From: Dulcicalothrix desertica PCC 7102
GTDB taxonomy: Bacteria; Cyanobacteriota; Cyanobacteriia; Cyanobacteriales; Nostocaceae
Direction: 5' to 3'
Assembly: GCF_003991905.1 (NCBI RefSeq)
Contig: NZ_RSCL01000001.1
Location: 310,001-374,000 of the forward strand
Length of the DNA: 64,000 nucleotides
The translations under genes and the position numbers were made by a program. The notes below the pieces were generated by a model. The model had not been told where the DNA came from. It saw only the letters and a list, made by a program, of their open reading frames with translations, and searched no databases. Each line of letters starts with the position of its first letter. The stretch's first letter is position 1. Shown in pieces: positions 1 through 9,265 of the stretch.

Positions 1-579
1 AATAGGGTCTGGAGATGAGCGAAAAGCCGATGCTAATTTAGCTTCAGCACGACGAGCTTGTTTGGAACGCTCCAAAAGTTTAGCTTGAGATACCGTAATT
101 TCCAACTGCGCTGCAATCGATTTAATTTCGCGCTCAGTACATAACTGTTGTTTTTTTATTTCTAATTTATTTTCGAGTTTAATAATTCGTAAATTTTGCC
201 GAACTCGAACTAATAATTCATTTGGTGTAAACGGTCTTTTTAAATAATCAAAATTCAAACTATTAACATCAATATTATTTATAAACGAGAGATTATGATT
301 AATGTCGGTAATAAAGATAATTGGAATATCAGCAAGTAAATTTTCTTGGGATTTATCTTTTAAATTTTTTAAATTTTTATATATTTCAACTTCATCTATG
401 TTATCTGTTGTCACATCCAACACTATTAAATCTGGAGGTGAGACAATTGCTGTGATAGCTTCTTGAGTTGAAGTCGCGATTTGGATATCTAAATTCTCTT
501 CTTGGATAAAATTAATTGGTAAAGCGACATCTTTCTGCTCGCTTAAGACCAATAAGATTTTAATAAAGTTTTTATTCAT
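1..579 (-). CDS. Response regulator, REC domain followed by coiled coil and PAS start (partial, runs off the left edge)
   Basis: Translating the reverse strand from the ATG at 579 gives 193 codons open to the window edge. The N-terminal ~130 residues look like a receiver domain: a hydrophobic first strand (FIKILLVLSE), a likely phosphoacceptor Asp in DLIVLDVTTDN, and the late Lys-Pro pair in DYLKRPF. The acidic pair after strand 1 is degenerate (SEQKD). A charged helical linker of about 40 residues follows (ENKLEIKKQQ through the LLERSKQARR stretch), and the visible end, AFRSSPDP, resembles the first strand of a PAS domain. This order fits a sensor-type response regulator that continues into PAS and probably an output domain such as a kinase or GGDEF; that part lies outside the window. 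Confidence 0.75.
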   Translation of the reverse strand, partial: MNKNFIKILLVLSEQKDVALPINFIQEENLDIQIATSTQEAITAIVSPPDLIVLDVTTDNIDEVEIYKNLKNLKDKSQENLLADIPIIFITDINHNLSFINNIDVNSLNFDYLKRPFTPNELLVRVRQNLRIIKLENKLEIKKQQLCTEREIKSIAAQLEITVSQAKLLERSKQARRAEAKLASAFRSSPDPI

Positions 580-749
580 AATTATCGAAATAATACTTGT
601 ACCTGACGTGCAAAAATTCAAGTAACAAGTTTTCTAATAATTCTATACTATTGTTAAGATATCTATGTCTAAATATTACAACTAAAAGGTTGATACTGTA
701 CACCTGCGGATAACCCTCCATCGCATCCAGCAGCTTGAGGCGCCTGTCT

Positions 750-780
750 TACATCCATTACATCCGTTACATCCGTTGCC
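750..780. repeat. Short tandem repeat of CATCCGTTA units
   Basis: Three near-copies of the nonamer CATCCGTTA end in CATCCGTTGCC. The array touches the stop codon of the neighbouring small membrane protein. The same unit recurs at 22530-22560, 22721-22750 and 51900-51940. Confidence 0.8.
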
Positions 781-983
781 TAGAAGCGCCACCAAGTTTT
801 TTGTACGTAAGCAAGAATAGCGAATACGATTGCGAGTCCAAGTAGCAGCCAAATGATTCCTCCTGGGATGGCAGCTAAAATTCCAACGCCAAGCCCTCGC
901 AGTATCCAGACGGCAAGAGCGATACCAAAAAAGATTCCAAATGCTTGTGTTAATAAACGGTTTAATTTAGAATACTGTGACAT
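780..983 (-). CDS. Small two-helix membrane protein, unknown function
   Basis: A 67-residue protein with a polar N-terminus (MSQYSKLNRLLTQ) and two hydrophobic segments at about residues 14-35 and 38-60, joined by a Gly/Pro turn (AAIPGG), and ending in the aromatic/basic tail KTWWRF. The ATG at 983 is preceded in the transcript by GGAGAG-type purine sequence, a plausible ribosome binding site. It stands alone between the partial response regulator and a gene-free stretch. I do not recognise a named family; hairpin-like membrane proteins of this size are common in cyanobacteria. The coding call rests on the clean membrane topology and start signal. Confidence 0.6.
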   Translation of the reverse strand: MSQYSKLNRLLTQAFGIFFGIALAVWILRGLGVGILAAIPGGIIWLLLGLAIVFAILAYVQKTWWRF

Positions 984-1487
984 TTCGGTCTCTCCAACTA
1001 CTATAAAGATTTAATGAAGTATAAATAGTTATCTTGGTTTTTTGTTTTCATTAACGCTCTTGCTAACGCTGTTTTGGACTTGGTATGGCGCCTGAACGCT
1101 CTTTATCTATAGAATTTGAGATTTCAGACGTTAGGCAACTCTTAAGACAAGACGCACTCGTTATGCTTTTTGTGCTATTGTAACGTCTCTATTTGCAGCT
1201 AACTACATTTGATGTTGCTTATTTCAATAAATGCTTCAGTATTTTTACATAAAAAACATACTGTTGATAAAAAAGACATATTTTTGGTGAATTTTCGGGA
1301 ATAATATGGCAACAAAGCACTATTTCCGGACAATTTAGATAATGTAGTGGAATGAGAACTAGTGCGTTATACAAGCGGTTAGCTGCTAGCCATTAGCTTA
1401 CAGCTTACAGCTAATAGCTATTTCAAAAGTTTCGTCTGTTTGTTTGTACTATCGTAGTAAATGTGTTGAGGAGTGATTGAAAATTTT
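984..1487. other. Gene-free stretch with short repeats
   Basis: No supported gene. It contains one GGCGCC site near 1087 and a short repeat of AGCT/TAGC-type words at about 1378-1421 (TTAGCTTACAGCTTACAGC), another short tandem repeat of the kind scattered in Nostocales. The promoter of the downstream SRPBCC gene must lie here, but I see no clear consensus. Confidence 0.5.
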
Positions 1488-2045
1488 ATGTTTATATCCC
1501 ATACTTCTGATTCAGTGATATATACCGAAGGCACAGCTTGGAGTCCTGACAAGCAAGCGAAAATGCTACAAGGTGAGGTTTTTGTTGAAACTTCATCTCA
1601 TAGTGCTTGGGGTGGAGCGGTGACAGCGTGGATGTATTTGCCAATGAAGCGAAACCAAGTATGGCAACAATTAACAGATTATCCTCGCTGGGTGCAATAT
1701 TTCCCCGATGTGACAAAAAGTGAGATTATACAACGGGGCGAAGTTAAACGTCTGTATCAAGCTGCACAAAAAGCGTTTTTATTTTTGACTGCCCAAGTTG
1801 AAATTTACCTGAATGTAGTAGAGGAATTAGGACAGCGTATCCAATTTAAATTAGAAAAGGGTACTTTCCATGACTTTACGGCAAATCTTGAGCTATCTGA
1901 TTTTGGTAATGGAACCTTGTTAAAATACGCAGTTCAGGCAACACCCACAATTCCTGTACCATCAATTTTAATTCAACAAGCCATGAACCTTGAATTGCCT
2001 GCTAATATGCGTAAAATGCGACAAGTACTCATGTTAGGTCAATAA
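1488..2045 (+). CDS. SRPBCC/START-like (polyketide cyclase/dehydrase type) domain protein
   Basis: About 185 residues. The middle (GGAVTAWMYLPMKRNQVWQQ, then the LTDYPRWVQYFPDV stretch) is the characteristic start of a SRPBCC ligand-binding fold, with helix 1 and the 'W..L.dy..w..y.P.v' signature, followed by alternating beta strands and a C-terminal helix (IPVPSILIQQAMNLELPANM). No catalytic residues can be assigned; such proteins bind lipids or polyketide-like ligands. The frame is open from a GTG at 1473, but GAGGAG at 1468-1473 overlaps that GTG and lies 14 nt before the ATG at 1488, so I prefer the ATG. The gene converges on the sugar transferase, with a stem-loop between them. Confidence 0.75.
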   Translation: MFISHTSDSVIYTEGTAWSPDKQAKMLQGEVFVETSSHSAWGGAVTAWMYLPMKRNQVWQQLTDYPRWVQYFPDVTKSEIIQRGEVKRLYQAAQKAFLFLTAQVEIYLNVVEELGQRIQFKLEKGTFHDFTANLELSDFGNGTLLKYAVQATPTIPVPSILIQQAMNLELPANMRKMRQVLMLGQ

Positions 2046-2079
2046 GAACTAATGTATCAGGTAAACAAGTTTTTAGTAG

Positions 2080-2134
2080 AAAGTGCGCTCGTTATAACTT
2101 CTTACCAACTCAGCACTTTTAACGAGCGCACTTT
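2080..2134. terminator. Stem-loop between convergent genes
   Basis: Perfect 14-bp arms, AAAGTGCGCTCGTT (2080-2093) and its complement at 2121-2134, separated by 27 nt. It lies between the SRPBCC gene and the sugar transferase, whose 3' ends face each other. The arm word AGTGCGCTCGT is the same one found at 4538-4589 and 9264-9306. A bidirectional terminator is the simplest reading. Confidence 0.6.
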
Positions 2135-2140
2135 TAACTA

Positions 2141-2818
2141 TTAAAAGGCGCCGACTTTGGCTAGGATGACATAAATAGTTTTAACGATTATTAATACGTC
2201 GTACATTGGGTACCATTTCTTTTGATAGTGTAAGTCTAAATCGACGACTGCCTCAAAGTCTTTGACGTGAGAGCGACCGTTGACTTGCCACTCACCTGTC
2301 AAACCTGGTTTAACATTTAAGCGTTGCCAGTGATGCTGACTATAGTTCATCACTTCGTCTGCTGTTGGGGGACGGGTACCAACCAAGCTCATATCCCCCA
2401 TTAAAACGTTCCAGAACTGAGGTAACTCGTCTAAACTTGTGCTTCGCAAAAAACGACCGAATTTTGTGACTCTAAAGTCGTTCTTGTTTTTAAAAAATAA
2501 TCCGTTCGCTTCGTTCTCTACCAAGTTCTTTAGCTGTGGAGCTTCCACTACCATTGAGCGAAATTTGCGAATTTTAAATGTCTTTCCATGTAGCCCATAA
2601 CGCTCCTGTACAAAAAAAACAGGCCCGGGACTGTCAAATTTTATCGCAATGGCTATAGGTATGAATACGAGACTTAAAATAACTAACCCGACTATGCTAC
2701 CCACAACATCTAAACAACGTTTAAATTTAGACTTGACTGAAGGGTGGTGTTGAATTTGATTATCCCAAGTTTCAGATGCTGCACCCTGAACTATGGTTGT
2801 AAATAGTATTTGATACAT
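2141..2818 (-). CDS. Bacterial sugar transferase (polyprenyl-phosphate glycosyl-1-phosphate transferase)
   Basis: A 225-residue protein with the hallmarks of the bacterial sugar transferase family that starts exopolysaccharide or O-antigen repeat units by moving a sugar-1-phosphate to undecaprenyl phosphate. Visible are a membrane segment at about 36-60 (CLDVVGSIVGLVILSLVFIP), the basic motif GLHGKTFKIRKFRSM, the catalytic-region motif STSLDELPQFWNVLMGDMSL followed by VGTRPP, and KPGLTGEWQVNGRS. The length fits the short family members that lack the large N-terminal membrane domain of WbaP. No polysaccharide cluster adjoins it, so the product cannot be named. The next glycosyltransferases in the window are about 5 kb away. 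Confidence 0.88.
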   Translation of the reverse strand: MYQILFTTIVQGAASETWDNQIQHHPSVKSKFKRCLDVVGSIVGLVILSLVFIPIAIAIKFDSPGPVFFVQERYGLHGKTFKIRKFRSMVVEAPQLKNLVENEANGLFFKNKNDFRVTKFGRFLRSTSLDELPQFWNVLMGDMSLVGTRPPTADEVMNYSQHHWQRLNVKPGLTGEWQVNGRSHVKDFEAVVDLDLHYQKKWYPMYDVLIIVKTIYVILAKVGAF

Positions 2819-3290
2819 TGTAAAGCCGAATTTTTATTAAAACGTATATCTACGTAAGCTTAATTAGACTATAGACTTGACTTTCCTAAATATAATTACT
2901 ATCAACCGTATATTCACTGAATCTTCATCAGCATAGAGCTTATGATGATTTTTTATAAATCTTATATAAAGTAAATTTAATATATCTTATGAAGGATGAA
3001 AAATCTTTTATGTTGTGTTTATTTGAGGTAGTTGTGCTATAGTTTACTACCAGTAAACTACGTGTAATAAATTCATTCGCCAATGTATAAATTACACGCA
3101 AGTAACGGGTTAAACACCTATTTAGCTTAAATATTTACAATATGTCTGATAAAAAGTCGTCTTAGTGTAATGTATACATTTGACTGTTATGTCAATTTAA
3201 GTTAAACATTAGAAACCATTGTATAAAATCTTGATTAAGTTTGGGATTTAGGTAGTAAATTTTACTACTACTTAAATTCCGAATAACTAT
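2819..3290. other. Gene-free intergenic stretch
   Basis: AT-rich, between divergently transcribed genes (sugar transferase on the minus strand, coiled-coil protein on the plus strand). It contains near-repeats of ACTACTA/TAAACTA type (3050-3062, 3262-3275). I see no gene, RNA or convincing promoter. Confidence 0.4.
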
Positions 3291-3653
3291 ATGTTCCAGG
3301 ACAGGCAATTACAATTGCTTTCTGCTCGTGCTATCGATAGAGGTGCTAAAAAAATGGTTGCTGTAGGATTTGATGTAAAAGTTGGTCGTTTAGAGTCGAT
3401 TGTCGAACAAATCGGAGAAGCAGTACTTGCGACTACGGAGACAATTGAGCGGTTGGGAGACCGTGTTGAAAATTTAAGTGGACAGATTGAAGAGCAAGGA
3501 AAGCAAATTAAACAACAGGGATATCAAATTTTGGCATTGTGCGACGCAGTGCAAACTTTGGCTGAAACTCAAGATGATTCTCTACAAAAGCTTTCGCAGC
3601 TTACACAAACTTTAGACCGCTTGATGACAATGATTCAAGGGTCTCCCGAATAA
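3291..3653 (+). CDS. Small coiled-coil protein, unknown function
   Basis: 120 residues. From about residue 30 to the end it is a heptad-patterned alpha helix (RLESIVEQIGEAVLATTETI, then LGDRVENLSGQIEEQGKQIK), with hydrophobic residues at a/d positions and many Gln/Glu, which predicts an oligomerising coiled coil. There is no signal peptide or membrane segment. An alternative start is the ATG at 3354 (MVAVGFDVKVG), which would remove an N-terminus of different character. I do not recognise a family. It sits alone on the plus strand before another unknown gene. Confidence 0.5.
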   Translation: MFQDRQLQLLSARAIDRGAKKMVAVGFDVKVGRLESIVEQIGEAVLATTETIERLGDRVENLSGQIEEQGKQIKQQGYQILALCDAVQTLAETQDDSLQKLSQLTQTLDRLMTMIQGSPE

Positions 3654-3807
3654 TTAGTACTGAGGTGTATATGTGAGAAGTATCCTACCTTTTTTAATCA
3701 ATTGCAGTATATTAGTACTATAAATAAATTATAACTGGATGCGTGCGTTGTTAGAATGTTTTCGCGTCTGGGTACACTTACTGTAGCGTGCAAGAGAGGA
3801 CGTATGT

Positions 3808-4524
3808 ATGGATATAAAGTTAGGGTTTGGAACGGTTCCAAAAGCGCAATATGTTTTTGTGAGTCGCGAAGGTGATGCTTGCTGGTATAGTCTTTCAGAA
3901 GACGGTAAGCAAGTACCAATTTATGAAAAAGCTTTAACAGGTGTAATTACTGGGATTGAGTGTAATAAGAGCGTTGAAACGCAGTACGGGTCAACTTATA
4001 AAACCGACTTAGCGATTTTGGCGCCAACACCTTGCATAATACGTTCGGGAAACTCATCGTATTTTTCCAAGAGTTTACTGCTGTCGCTTGATGCTTTGAC
4101 TGTTGAGCAACTGCGTAATCCTTTAACAATTGCGGTCAGTCCTGGTGAAAAAACGGTAGTATTTTGCAGCATTTACGACCCAGCGACATATCGAGTCGTT
4201 GATTTTAGTTGGGGTGGACACAAAGAAATTGATTTGCAAGCGTTAGAGCAGAGAGTTAGCGCCAAAATAGAGACTATCGCATCACAAACTCAAACCGCGC
4301 AAGTCAGTACGAGTAAAAACACTGAAATTCGCGCCATGATGATGGCACAGATAGATAAGTATTTAGCGCAGTTGAATTGGACACCAGAAATGGGGCGTAA
4401 ATACTTACAGCAAAATTACGCAAAAACTTCACGCCGACAGTTAAACGACGCTGAACTTTTAGATTTCACATTTAGAGTTATCGAAATGGCGGGAGTGCAA
4501 ACTGCATTATCAATTGCTTCTTAA
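3808..4524 (+). CDS. Cyanobacterial hypothetical protein
   Basis: 238 residues, soluble. The N-terminal ~150 residues look beta-rich (YVFVSREGDACWYSLSEDGK, ITGIECNKSVETQYG, TDLAILAPTP), possibly an OB-like or single-strand-binding-type fold. The C-terminal ~60 residues are helical (MMAQIDKYLAQLNWTPEMGR) and end in a compact domain (NYAKTSRRQLNDAELLDF). The start at 3808 follows AGAGAGGA at 3792-3799, a good ribosome binding site. The gene runs into a long perfect stem-loop shared with the convergent hydrolase gene. No function is assigned. Confidence 0.65.
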   Translation: MDIKLGFGTVPKAQYVFVSREGDACWYSLSEDGKQVPIYEKALTGVITGIECNKSVETQYGSTYKTDLAILAPTPCIIRSGNSSYFSKSLLLSLDALTVEQLRNPLTIAVSPGEKTVVFCSIYDPATYRVVDFSWGGHKEIDLQALEQRVSAKIETIASQTQTAQVSTSKNTEIRAMMMAQIDKYLAQLNWTPEMGRKYLQQNYAKTSRRQLNDAELLDFTFRVIEMAGVQTALSIAS

Positions 4525-4537
4525 AAGTGCTGAGTAG

Positions 4538-4589
4538 AAAGTGCGCTCGTGCTGAGTAAAGAGAATAGTACTCAGCACGAGCGCACTTT
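4538..4589. terminator. Long perfect stem-loop between convergent genes, built from repeat words
   Basis: The arms at 4538-4558 and 4569-4589 are perfectly complementary over 21 bp with a 10-nt loop. They carry the words GTGCGCTCGTGCTGAGTA and its complement, which are also dispersed tandem-repeat words in this genome. The right arm reaches into the stop codon of the minus-strand gene (4588-4590). A bidirectional terminator or cruciform is expected. Confidence 0.7.
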
Positions 4590-6078
4590 ACTGTGTGCGG
4601 CATAATTTACGTTCGCTATCGTGTTGTGGGTCTTGCCAAGAGTAGGCGAAGTGACTAACGGAACGTACACGAGGGGCAAATTGACGGAGTGCTTGCATTT
4701 GAACTTCTAATGATGGGCGCCCGCTAACAGATTTACCCCAAGTACCAGCGACAGCAGGAATAATTTGTGTTTCTGGTCTTGACATACTTAAAACACGCTG
4801 AACTTGTTGAGCAATACAAGCAACGTTTCCACAGTTCGCGTAAGACATTGGATGCCATTCAAAGTTACTAGGAAATCTATCCCACGGTTGTAAGCGTGAA
4901 TCGTAACCTTGACCGTGAATTTGGTTGCCTTCAGGAAAAAAGACGGCGCCTGCGGGAACACCCATTTGTTGTGCTGGATATGCGGCTAAAGTGATAAAAT
5001 CAATAATTCCTTGCATGGTGTGGGCTACCGTTAGCTGCCATAAATCTGATTGAAGTTGTTGTTGACGTTGAGGAAGCGTGCTTATTGATTTGTTAGCAAG
5101 CAGAGTACGGCCCTGCCACATTGGTTCGCCTTCTTTTGGATATAATCTATCTACATCAGTAATATCACTAGTAGTTACATATCCTTTGCCTAAAAAGCGG
5201 CGTATTAAATCTAATCCTTTGGTGTTTTGTGCCCTTCTAAATAAAGCTTTTTGAGTTGCTTCTGTATATAGCCATAAATCAGTAACTCTAGTAGCTATTG
5301 AGTTACTACCTGCCTGACGCGGATAACGCACATAGTCGAATAAAATACCATCTGGGCGCCTACGAGCGACTGCTTGTACCAAGCGTATATAATCTGTTCG
5401 AGCGGTTACGCTGTATGGGTCAATAAAAACATGACTACCACCATCGACAACGTACAAACTGGTTTGTCCTTTACCGTTACGCGCAATTGCACTTTCTCTA
5501 TCTTTTCGTTGAGCGTAGTTAAAACCAAAATTGGCGGTGTACATCCAAGCGTACACTTTTAAACCACGTTCGCGTCCTTTCTGAATCGCTTTCTTTAGTA
5601 AATCAGTATTTTCTTGTCCTGGCGCCCTTACAACAGAAGGCCAAACCGTAGGATTATCGTTTGAGGGTAACATTACCCGTCCATCATAAAAAGTTTCTAC
5701 ATAGACAGCGTTGTAACCCTTATTAACGATTCTATCCATAATCCGGTCGAGGGCGCCTGCTTGAATATCACAAGGATACAAACGTAACCAAATCGCTTGA
5801 ACCTGCAACCAATTGTTTTGACGGCAGCCTCGAACGGCTTCACCGTGTTTTTGTAGTAAATTTTGATACTTTTTATGCGCCGACAAGTTTCCTCGAAGCG
5901 CTGATATACGTAAGTTTTCCTTTTGTTGTACTGCCTTGTTAGGTAACTGACAATACTCGTTTAGTTGAGCCTCTGAAGGTTGTCCCAAAAAGGGAATTAA
6001 TAAGCTACTAATTAAAGCTGCAGCTCCGAAGCGTCGCCAAGAGAACATTTTTACAACATCCAAAGGACGTAGAGACAT
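4588..6078 (-). CDS. Family-10-like glycosyl hydrolase (GHL10/DUF187 type), exported
   Basis: 496 residues. A basic N-terminus and hydrophobic core (RRFGAAALISSLLIPFLGQ) followed by PSEAQ form a signal peptide; translation may start at the second Met (6048). The body begins around residue 92 with VQAIWLRLYPCDIQAGALDR, then GYNAVYVETFYDGRVMLPS, and continues with the barrel strands LKVYAWMYTANFG, VFIDPYSVTAR and DGILFDYVRYPRQAG. This matches the GHL10-like family, TIM barrels related to glycoside hydrolases. Cyanobacteria carry conserved members of unknown substrate, presumably acting on cell-wall or extracellular glycans. DGILFDYVRYPR holds acidic residues typical of the active site. The gene is monocistronic and converges on the gene at 3808. 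Confidence 0.75.
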   Translation of the reverse strand: MSLRPLDVVKMFSWRRFGAAALISSLLIPFLGQPSEAQLNEYCQLPNKAVQQKENLRISALRGNLSAHKKYQNLLQKHGEAVRGCRQNNWLQVQAIWLRLYPCDIQAGALDRIMDRIVNKGYNAVYVETFYDGRVMLPSNDNPTVWPSVVRAPGQENTDLLKKAIQKGRERGLKVYAWMYTANFGFNYAQRKDRESAIARNGKGQTSLYVVDGGSHVFIDPYSVTARTDYIRLVQAVARRRPDGILFDYVRYPRQAGSNSIATRVTDLWLYTEATQKALFRRAQNTKGLDLIRRFLGKGYVTTSDITDVDRLYPKEGEPMWQGRTLLANKSISTLPQRQQQLQSDLWQLTVAHTMQGIIDFITLAAYPAQQMGVPAGAVFFPEGNQIHGQGYDSRLQPWDRFPSNFEWHPMSYANCGNVACIAQQVQRVLSMSRPETQIIPAVAGTWGKSVSGRPSLEVQMQALRQFAPRVRSVSHFAYSWQDPQHDSERKLCRTQ

Positions 6079-6241
6079 AGATGGAATTTAATTTAATTTA
6101 ATTTTAAATATTGAGCCAAGATGAGTCAATAATTAATTCTTTTATATATCTAATTTAGTTCTTTTAATATAAAGGTTCTCTATAGTAGGTTGGGTAACAC
6201 CCAACCCACAGCAAGTACAGTAAGTACAGCACGACAAATGG

Positions 6242-6643
6242 TTAAGCACCACGTTGCAAAGCAGACTCTACCTGTTTCAACTCTTGTTCTAAACGGGTTT
6301 TAAGTTTTTCGGGCACAGGGCGGTTAGGATAAGAGCTATAATGTCCTGCCAAAGAATTTAGGGCAGTTCGCATGGTGGTGAAAGAACTTAAGCTTGCAAC
6401 AGAGGTGTTACGCTGGTAGCGTGCCGAAAAGTCATTAATTTTTTGACGTGCTTCGGTTTGAATTGCTGCTTTAGAAGGCGCATCATTCGGTAGTTCAATT
6501 GCATTACGTATAATGTTGACTACAGTTAACGTGTCTTGGCTATAATTCCCCGTTAAGCTGTTGGGGTCAGAAGACGAACAACCCATCAAACCAATAGTTA
6601 CAACCAAAACCAAGGCAAGTAGGCGTGACAAATAGCGCTTCAT
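6242..6643 (-). CDS. psb27: Photosystem II assembly lipoprotein Psb27
   Basis: 133 residues from the ATG at 6643; a longer reading from a TTG at 6649 is less likely. The signal peptide MKRYLSRLLALVLVVTIGLM ends in the lipobox LMGC, with Cys22 as the lipidation site, so the mature protein is anchored on the lumenal side of the thylakoid membrane. The body is the Psb27 four-helix bundle, recognisable from the NYSQDTLTVVNIIRNAIELP, SLSSFTTMRTALNSLAGHYS and SYPNRPVPEKLKTRLEQELK stretches. Psb27 binds CP43 in immature photosystem II and keeps the oxygen-evolving site open during assembly and repair. The gene lies directly downstream of cofH on the same strand (30-nt gap), so co-transcription is possible. 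Confidence 0.95.
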   Translation of the reverse strand: MKRYLSRLLALVLVVTIGLMGCSSSDPNSLTGNYSQDTLTVVNIIRNAIELPNDAPSKAAIQTEARQKINDFSARYQRNTSVASLSSFTTMRTALNSLAGHYSSYPNRPVPEKLKTRLEQELKQVESALQRGA

Positions 6644-6672
6644 AAGCAATCAAGAGTGAAAAAATACTTAAA

Positions 6673-7842
6673 TCAAGCTTTATCGTATCTTGGATTGGTA
6701 ACAAATTGGGTTTTATATAGGGTGTCACGTTGTTTGTATGGGCGCCCAAGTTCTGATATTGCGTTTTGTAAATCTGAGACGGACATACAGGTTCCACCAA
6801 TAGCGCCTGCCATTGTGGTAATGTGTTCTTCCATTAAGGTGCCACCAATATCGTTACAACCCCATGTCAATGCCTCTTTGGCGCCATTTAGACCAAGTTT
6901 TACCCAACTGGGCTGATGATTTGGTATGTAATTACCTAGATATATTCGAGCAACGGCTGTAAGTAAAAGTGTGTCAAGTAATACTGGTTGGTCACGACCA
7001 ACACGGCGCCGTAAAGGTTTTGGTGCTAATGCTCCTACAAAGGGTAATATTATAAATTCGGTAATTCGGGCTGGATAGTTGTTTTTAATGGCAGTTTGCT
7101 GAAGCGTGCGGAGTTTCTCTAAGTGTTCAATTTGCTGTAAGGGTGTTTCGATATGTCCCGATAACATTGTGCTGGTGGTGGGTAAACCCAATTTATGGGC
7201 TGTTTCGACGATTTCTAACCAAGTTGCTGAATTAATTTTTTCAGGGCATAATACAGCACGAACATTATCATCTAACACTTCGGCGGCAGTTCCAGGCATT
7301 GAGTTGAGACCTGAGTCGTGTAAAGCTGTTATTACCTCGGCGTAAGAAATTCTATCAAGTCTGGCGATAAACTGAATTTCTTGGGGTGAAAATGCGTGGA
7401 GATGTAATTGTGGAAACTCTTGTTTAATAATTTCGACAAGCTTTATATAGTAGTTCAATGACTTGCCGTTGATTAAAGCTTCTGGGTTTAAACCACCCTG
7501 CATACAAATTTCTGTGGCACCTCGTTCTACTGCGTCAATTGTTTTAGCTCTAATTTGCTCCCAATCTAACCAGTATGAACCATCTGAATTTGAATCTCGA
7601 CGGAAAGCACAGAAACTACAGTGCTGTTCACAAATGTTAGTAAAATTGATGTTGCGATTGACGACGTATGTTACAGTATCTCCTACTTGCTGTTGACGTA
7701 ATTTATCAGCAACTATGCCAATTTCAGCAATAATACTAGGGTCAGTTTGTTTTAATAAGAACACGCCTTCCTGTGGAGACAAATCAAACTCTTTAGCGCG
7801 TTCTAAAATAGCGTCAACACTTATAACAACCACAGCGCTCAC
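6673..7842 (-). CDS. cofH: FO synthase subunit 2, 7,8-didemethyl-8-hydroxy-5-deazariboflavin synthase (CofH)
   Basis: 389 residues, a radical SAM enzyme. The cluster motif [10 protein letters not shown] places the three cysteines at 71, 75 and 78. Downstream are [25 protein letters not shown] and [12 protein letters not shown], all typical of CofH. With CofG it joins a tyrosine-derived unit to a pyrimidine precursor to make FO, the deazaflavin used as antenna chromophore by some cyanobacterial photolyases and as precursor of F420. cofG is not in this window. The start used is a GTG at 7842; no better one is visible. psb27 follows 30 nt downstream on the same strand. Confidence 0.93.
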   Translation of the reverse strand: MSAVVVISVDAILERAKEFDLSPQEGVFLLKQTDPSIIAEIGIVADKLRQQQVGDTVTYVVNRNINFTNICEQHCSFCAFRRDSNSDGSYWLDWEQIRAKTIDAVERGATEICMQGGLNPEALINGKSLNYYIKLVEIIKQEFPQLHLHAFSPQEIQFIARLDRISYAEVITALHDSGLNSMPGTAAEVLDDNVRAVLCPEKINSATWLEIVETAHKLGLPTTSTMLSGHIETPLQQIEHLEKLRTLQQTAIKNNYPARITEFIILPFVGALAPKPLRRRVGRDQPVLLDTLLLTAVARIYLGNYIPNHQPSWVKLGLNGAKEALTWGCNDIGGTLMEEHITTMAGAIGGTCMSVSDLQNAISELGRPYKQRDTLYKTQFVTNPRYDKA

Positions 7843-8026
7843 TTGTTTGTAATGGGTTTATTTATATTAAATCACTTTATTAATTGTAATATATACAACC
7901 ATTAATCGTTTTGGAAAGTGTAACCAATGCTTGTGAAATTCTGATTTTGACTTAAAATCAAGAGCGATAAATTTTTATATAACCTCATCTCTCTGCTCAC
8001 CCTTGGACATTCCACCATCTTATTGA

Positions 8027-9265
8027 ATGAGTATTATTGAACCAAATCCATTGCTATCGGCGCCATCTGGTGCATTACGGGTTCCAAAGTATCCTGCCAT
8101 TTCTACTGGTAGTAAAGATTGTATCTTATTCTCACTAATAATTCCCACTTATAACGAGCGCGACAATATAACAAACGTTATACAGGTGTTGACGAAGTTA
8201 CTCGATTCGTCGATATATGGAGATTACGAGCTAATTGTTGTAGATGATGATAGTCCTGATGGTACTTGGGAGGTTGCCGCTTCTTTAATGACTTCATACC
8301 CTCAATTACGGGTAATGCGTCGAGTTGGAGAAAGAGGACTATCACAAGCGGTAATTCGCGGTTGGCAAGTGGCAAAGGGACGTATTTTGGGAGTTATCGA
8401 TGGAGATTTACAGCATCCACCGCATGTAATGTTGCAATTGCTACGCGCAGTAGAAGAAGGCGCCGACTTAGCGGTTGGTAGTCGTCATGTAGATGGAGGT
8501 GGGGTAAGCAGTTGGAGTGTAGTTAGAAGATTTTTATCACGAGGCGCCCAAGTATTAGGTCTAATTATTTTACCAGGAGTTTTAGGTAGAGTATCTGACC
8601 CGATGAGCGGCTATTTCATGGTGCAAAGAAACAGTGTAGCTGAAATTACACTTCATCCGGTTGGTTACAAAATACTGTTGGAAATAATTGGACGAGGTAA
8701 TATTCAAGAAATTGCTGAAGTAGGGTATGTTTTTAACGAGCGCGTCGAAGGTGAAAGCAAAGTCACATGGAAACAGTATATAGATTACTTACGCCATTTA
8801 ATCCGCTTGCGTCTAACTACAGGACACTTGGAACGTATGAATAAACGTTTGAATTTTCCTATTGGTAGATTTTTGCGGTTTGGCGTAGTTGGTTTTAGCG
8901 GTTTAGGAGTCGATTTGACGGTATTTTATATACTGCGGCAAATTTTCGAGCTAGGACTGACACGTAGCACTATACTTTCAGCAGAAACCGCAATCATTAA
9001 CAACTTCCTATGGAATGATATCTGGACATTCCACGATATCTCAAGCAGGCAAACGGGAAAAGGCGCCCGTTTAAAAAGATTTTTGAAATTCAACGTTATT
9101 TGTTTGGCTGGAGTCATTTTACAAGCCTTGATAGTAAATTTGCTCTACAACGTTTTGAAGGTCAACGAGTATCTAGCAAAATTAATTGCGATAGCAGTAG
9201 TAGTTTTGTGGAACTTTTGGGTTAATCTCAAGCTCAGTTGGCGTGTAACTGATGTGAAGAAGTGA
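8027..9265 (+). CDS. Glycosyltransferase family 2 (dolichol-phosphate mannosyltransferase type) fused to a GtrA-like membrane domain
   Basis: 412 residues with two domains. Residues ~30-260 are a GT-A glycosyltransferase: FSLIIPTYNERDNI, VVDDDSPDGTW and IDGDLQHPP hold the acidic nucleotide- and metal-binding motifs, and VGSRHVDGGG follows. Residues ~280-405 form a GtrA-like domain with four membrane helices (FLRFGVVGFSGLGVDLTVFY, TILSAETAIINNFLWNDIWT, VICLAGVILQALIVNLLYNV, LIAIAVVVLWNFWVNLKLSW). Such fusions are thought to make polyprenyl-phosphate-linked sugars and help pass them across the membrane. The adjacent GT39-like gene, which would use a lipid-linked sugar as donor, supports a shared role in extracytoplasmic glycosylation. 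Confidence 0.9.
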   Translation: MSIIEPNPLLSAPSGALRVPKYPAISTGSKDCILFSLIIPTYNERDNITNVIQVLTKLLDSSIYGDYELIVVDDDSPDGTWEVAASLMTSYPQLRVMRRVGERGLSQAVIRGWQVAKGRILGVIDGDLQHPPHVMLQLLRAVEEGADLAVGSRHVDGGGVSSWSVVRRFLSRGAQVLGLIILPGVLGRVSDPMSGYFMVQRNSVAEITLHPVGYKILLEIIGRGNIQEIAEVGYVFNERVEGESKVTWKQYIDYLRHLIRLRLTTGHLERMNKRLNFPIGRFLRFGVVGFSGLGVDLTVFYILRQIFELGLTRSTILSAETAIINNFLWNDIWTFHDISSRQTGKGARLKRFLKFNVICLAGVILQALIVNLLYNVLKVNEYLAKLIAIAVVVLWNFWVNLKLSWRVTDVKK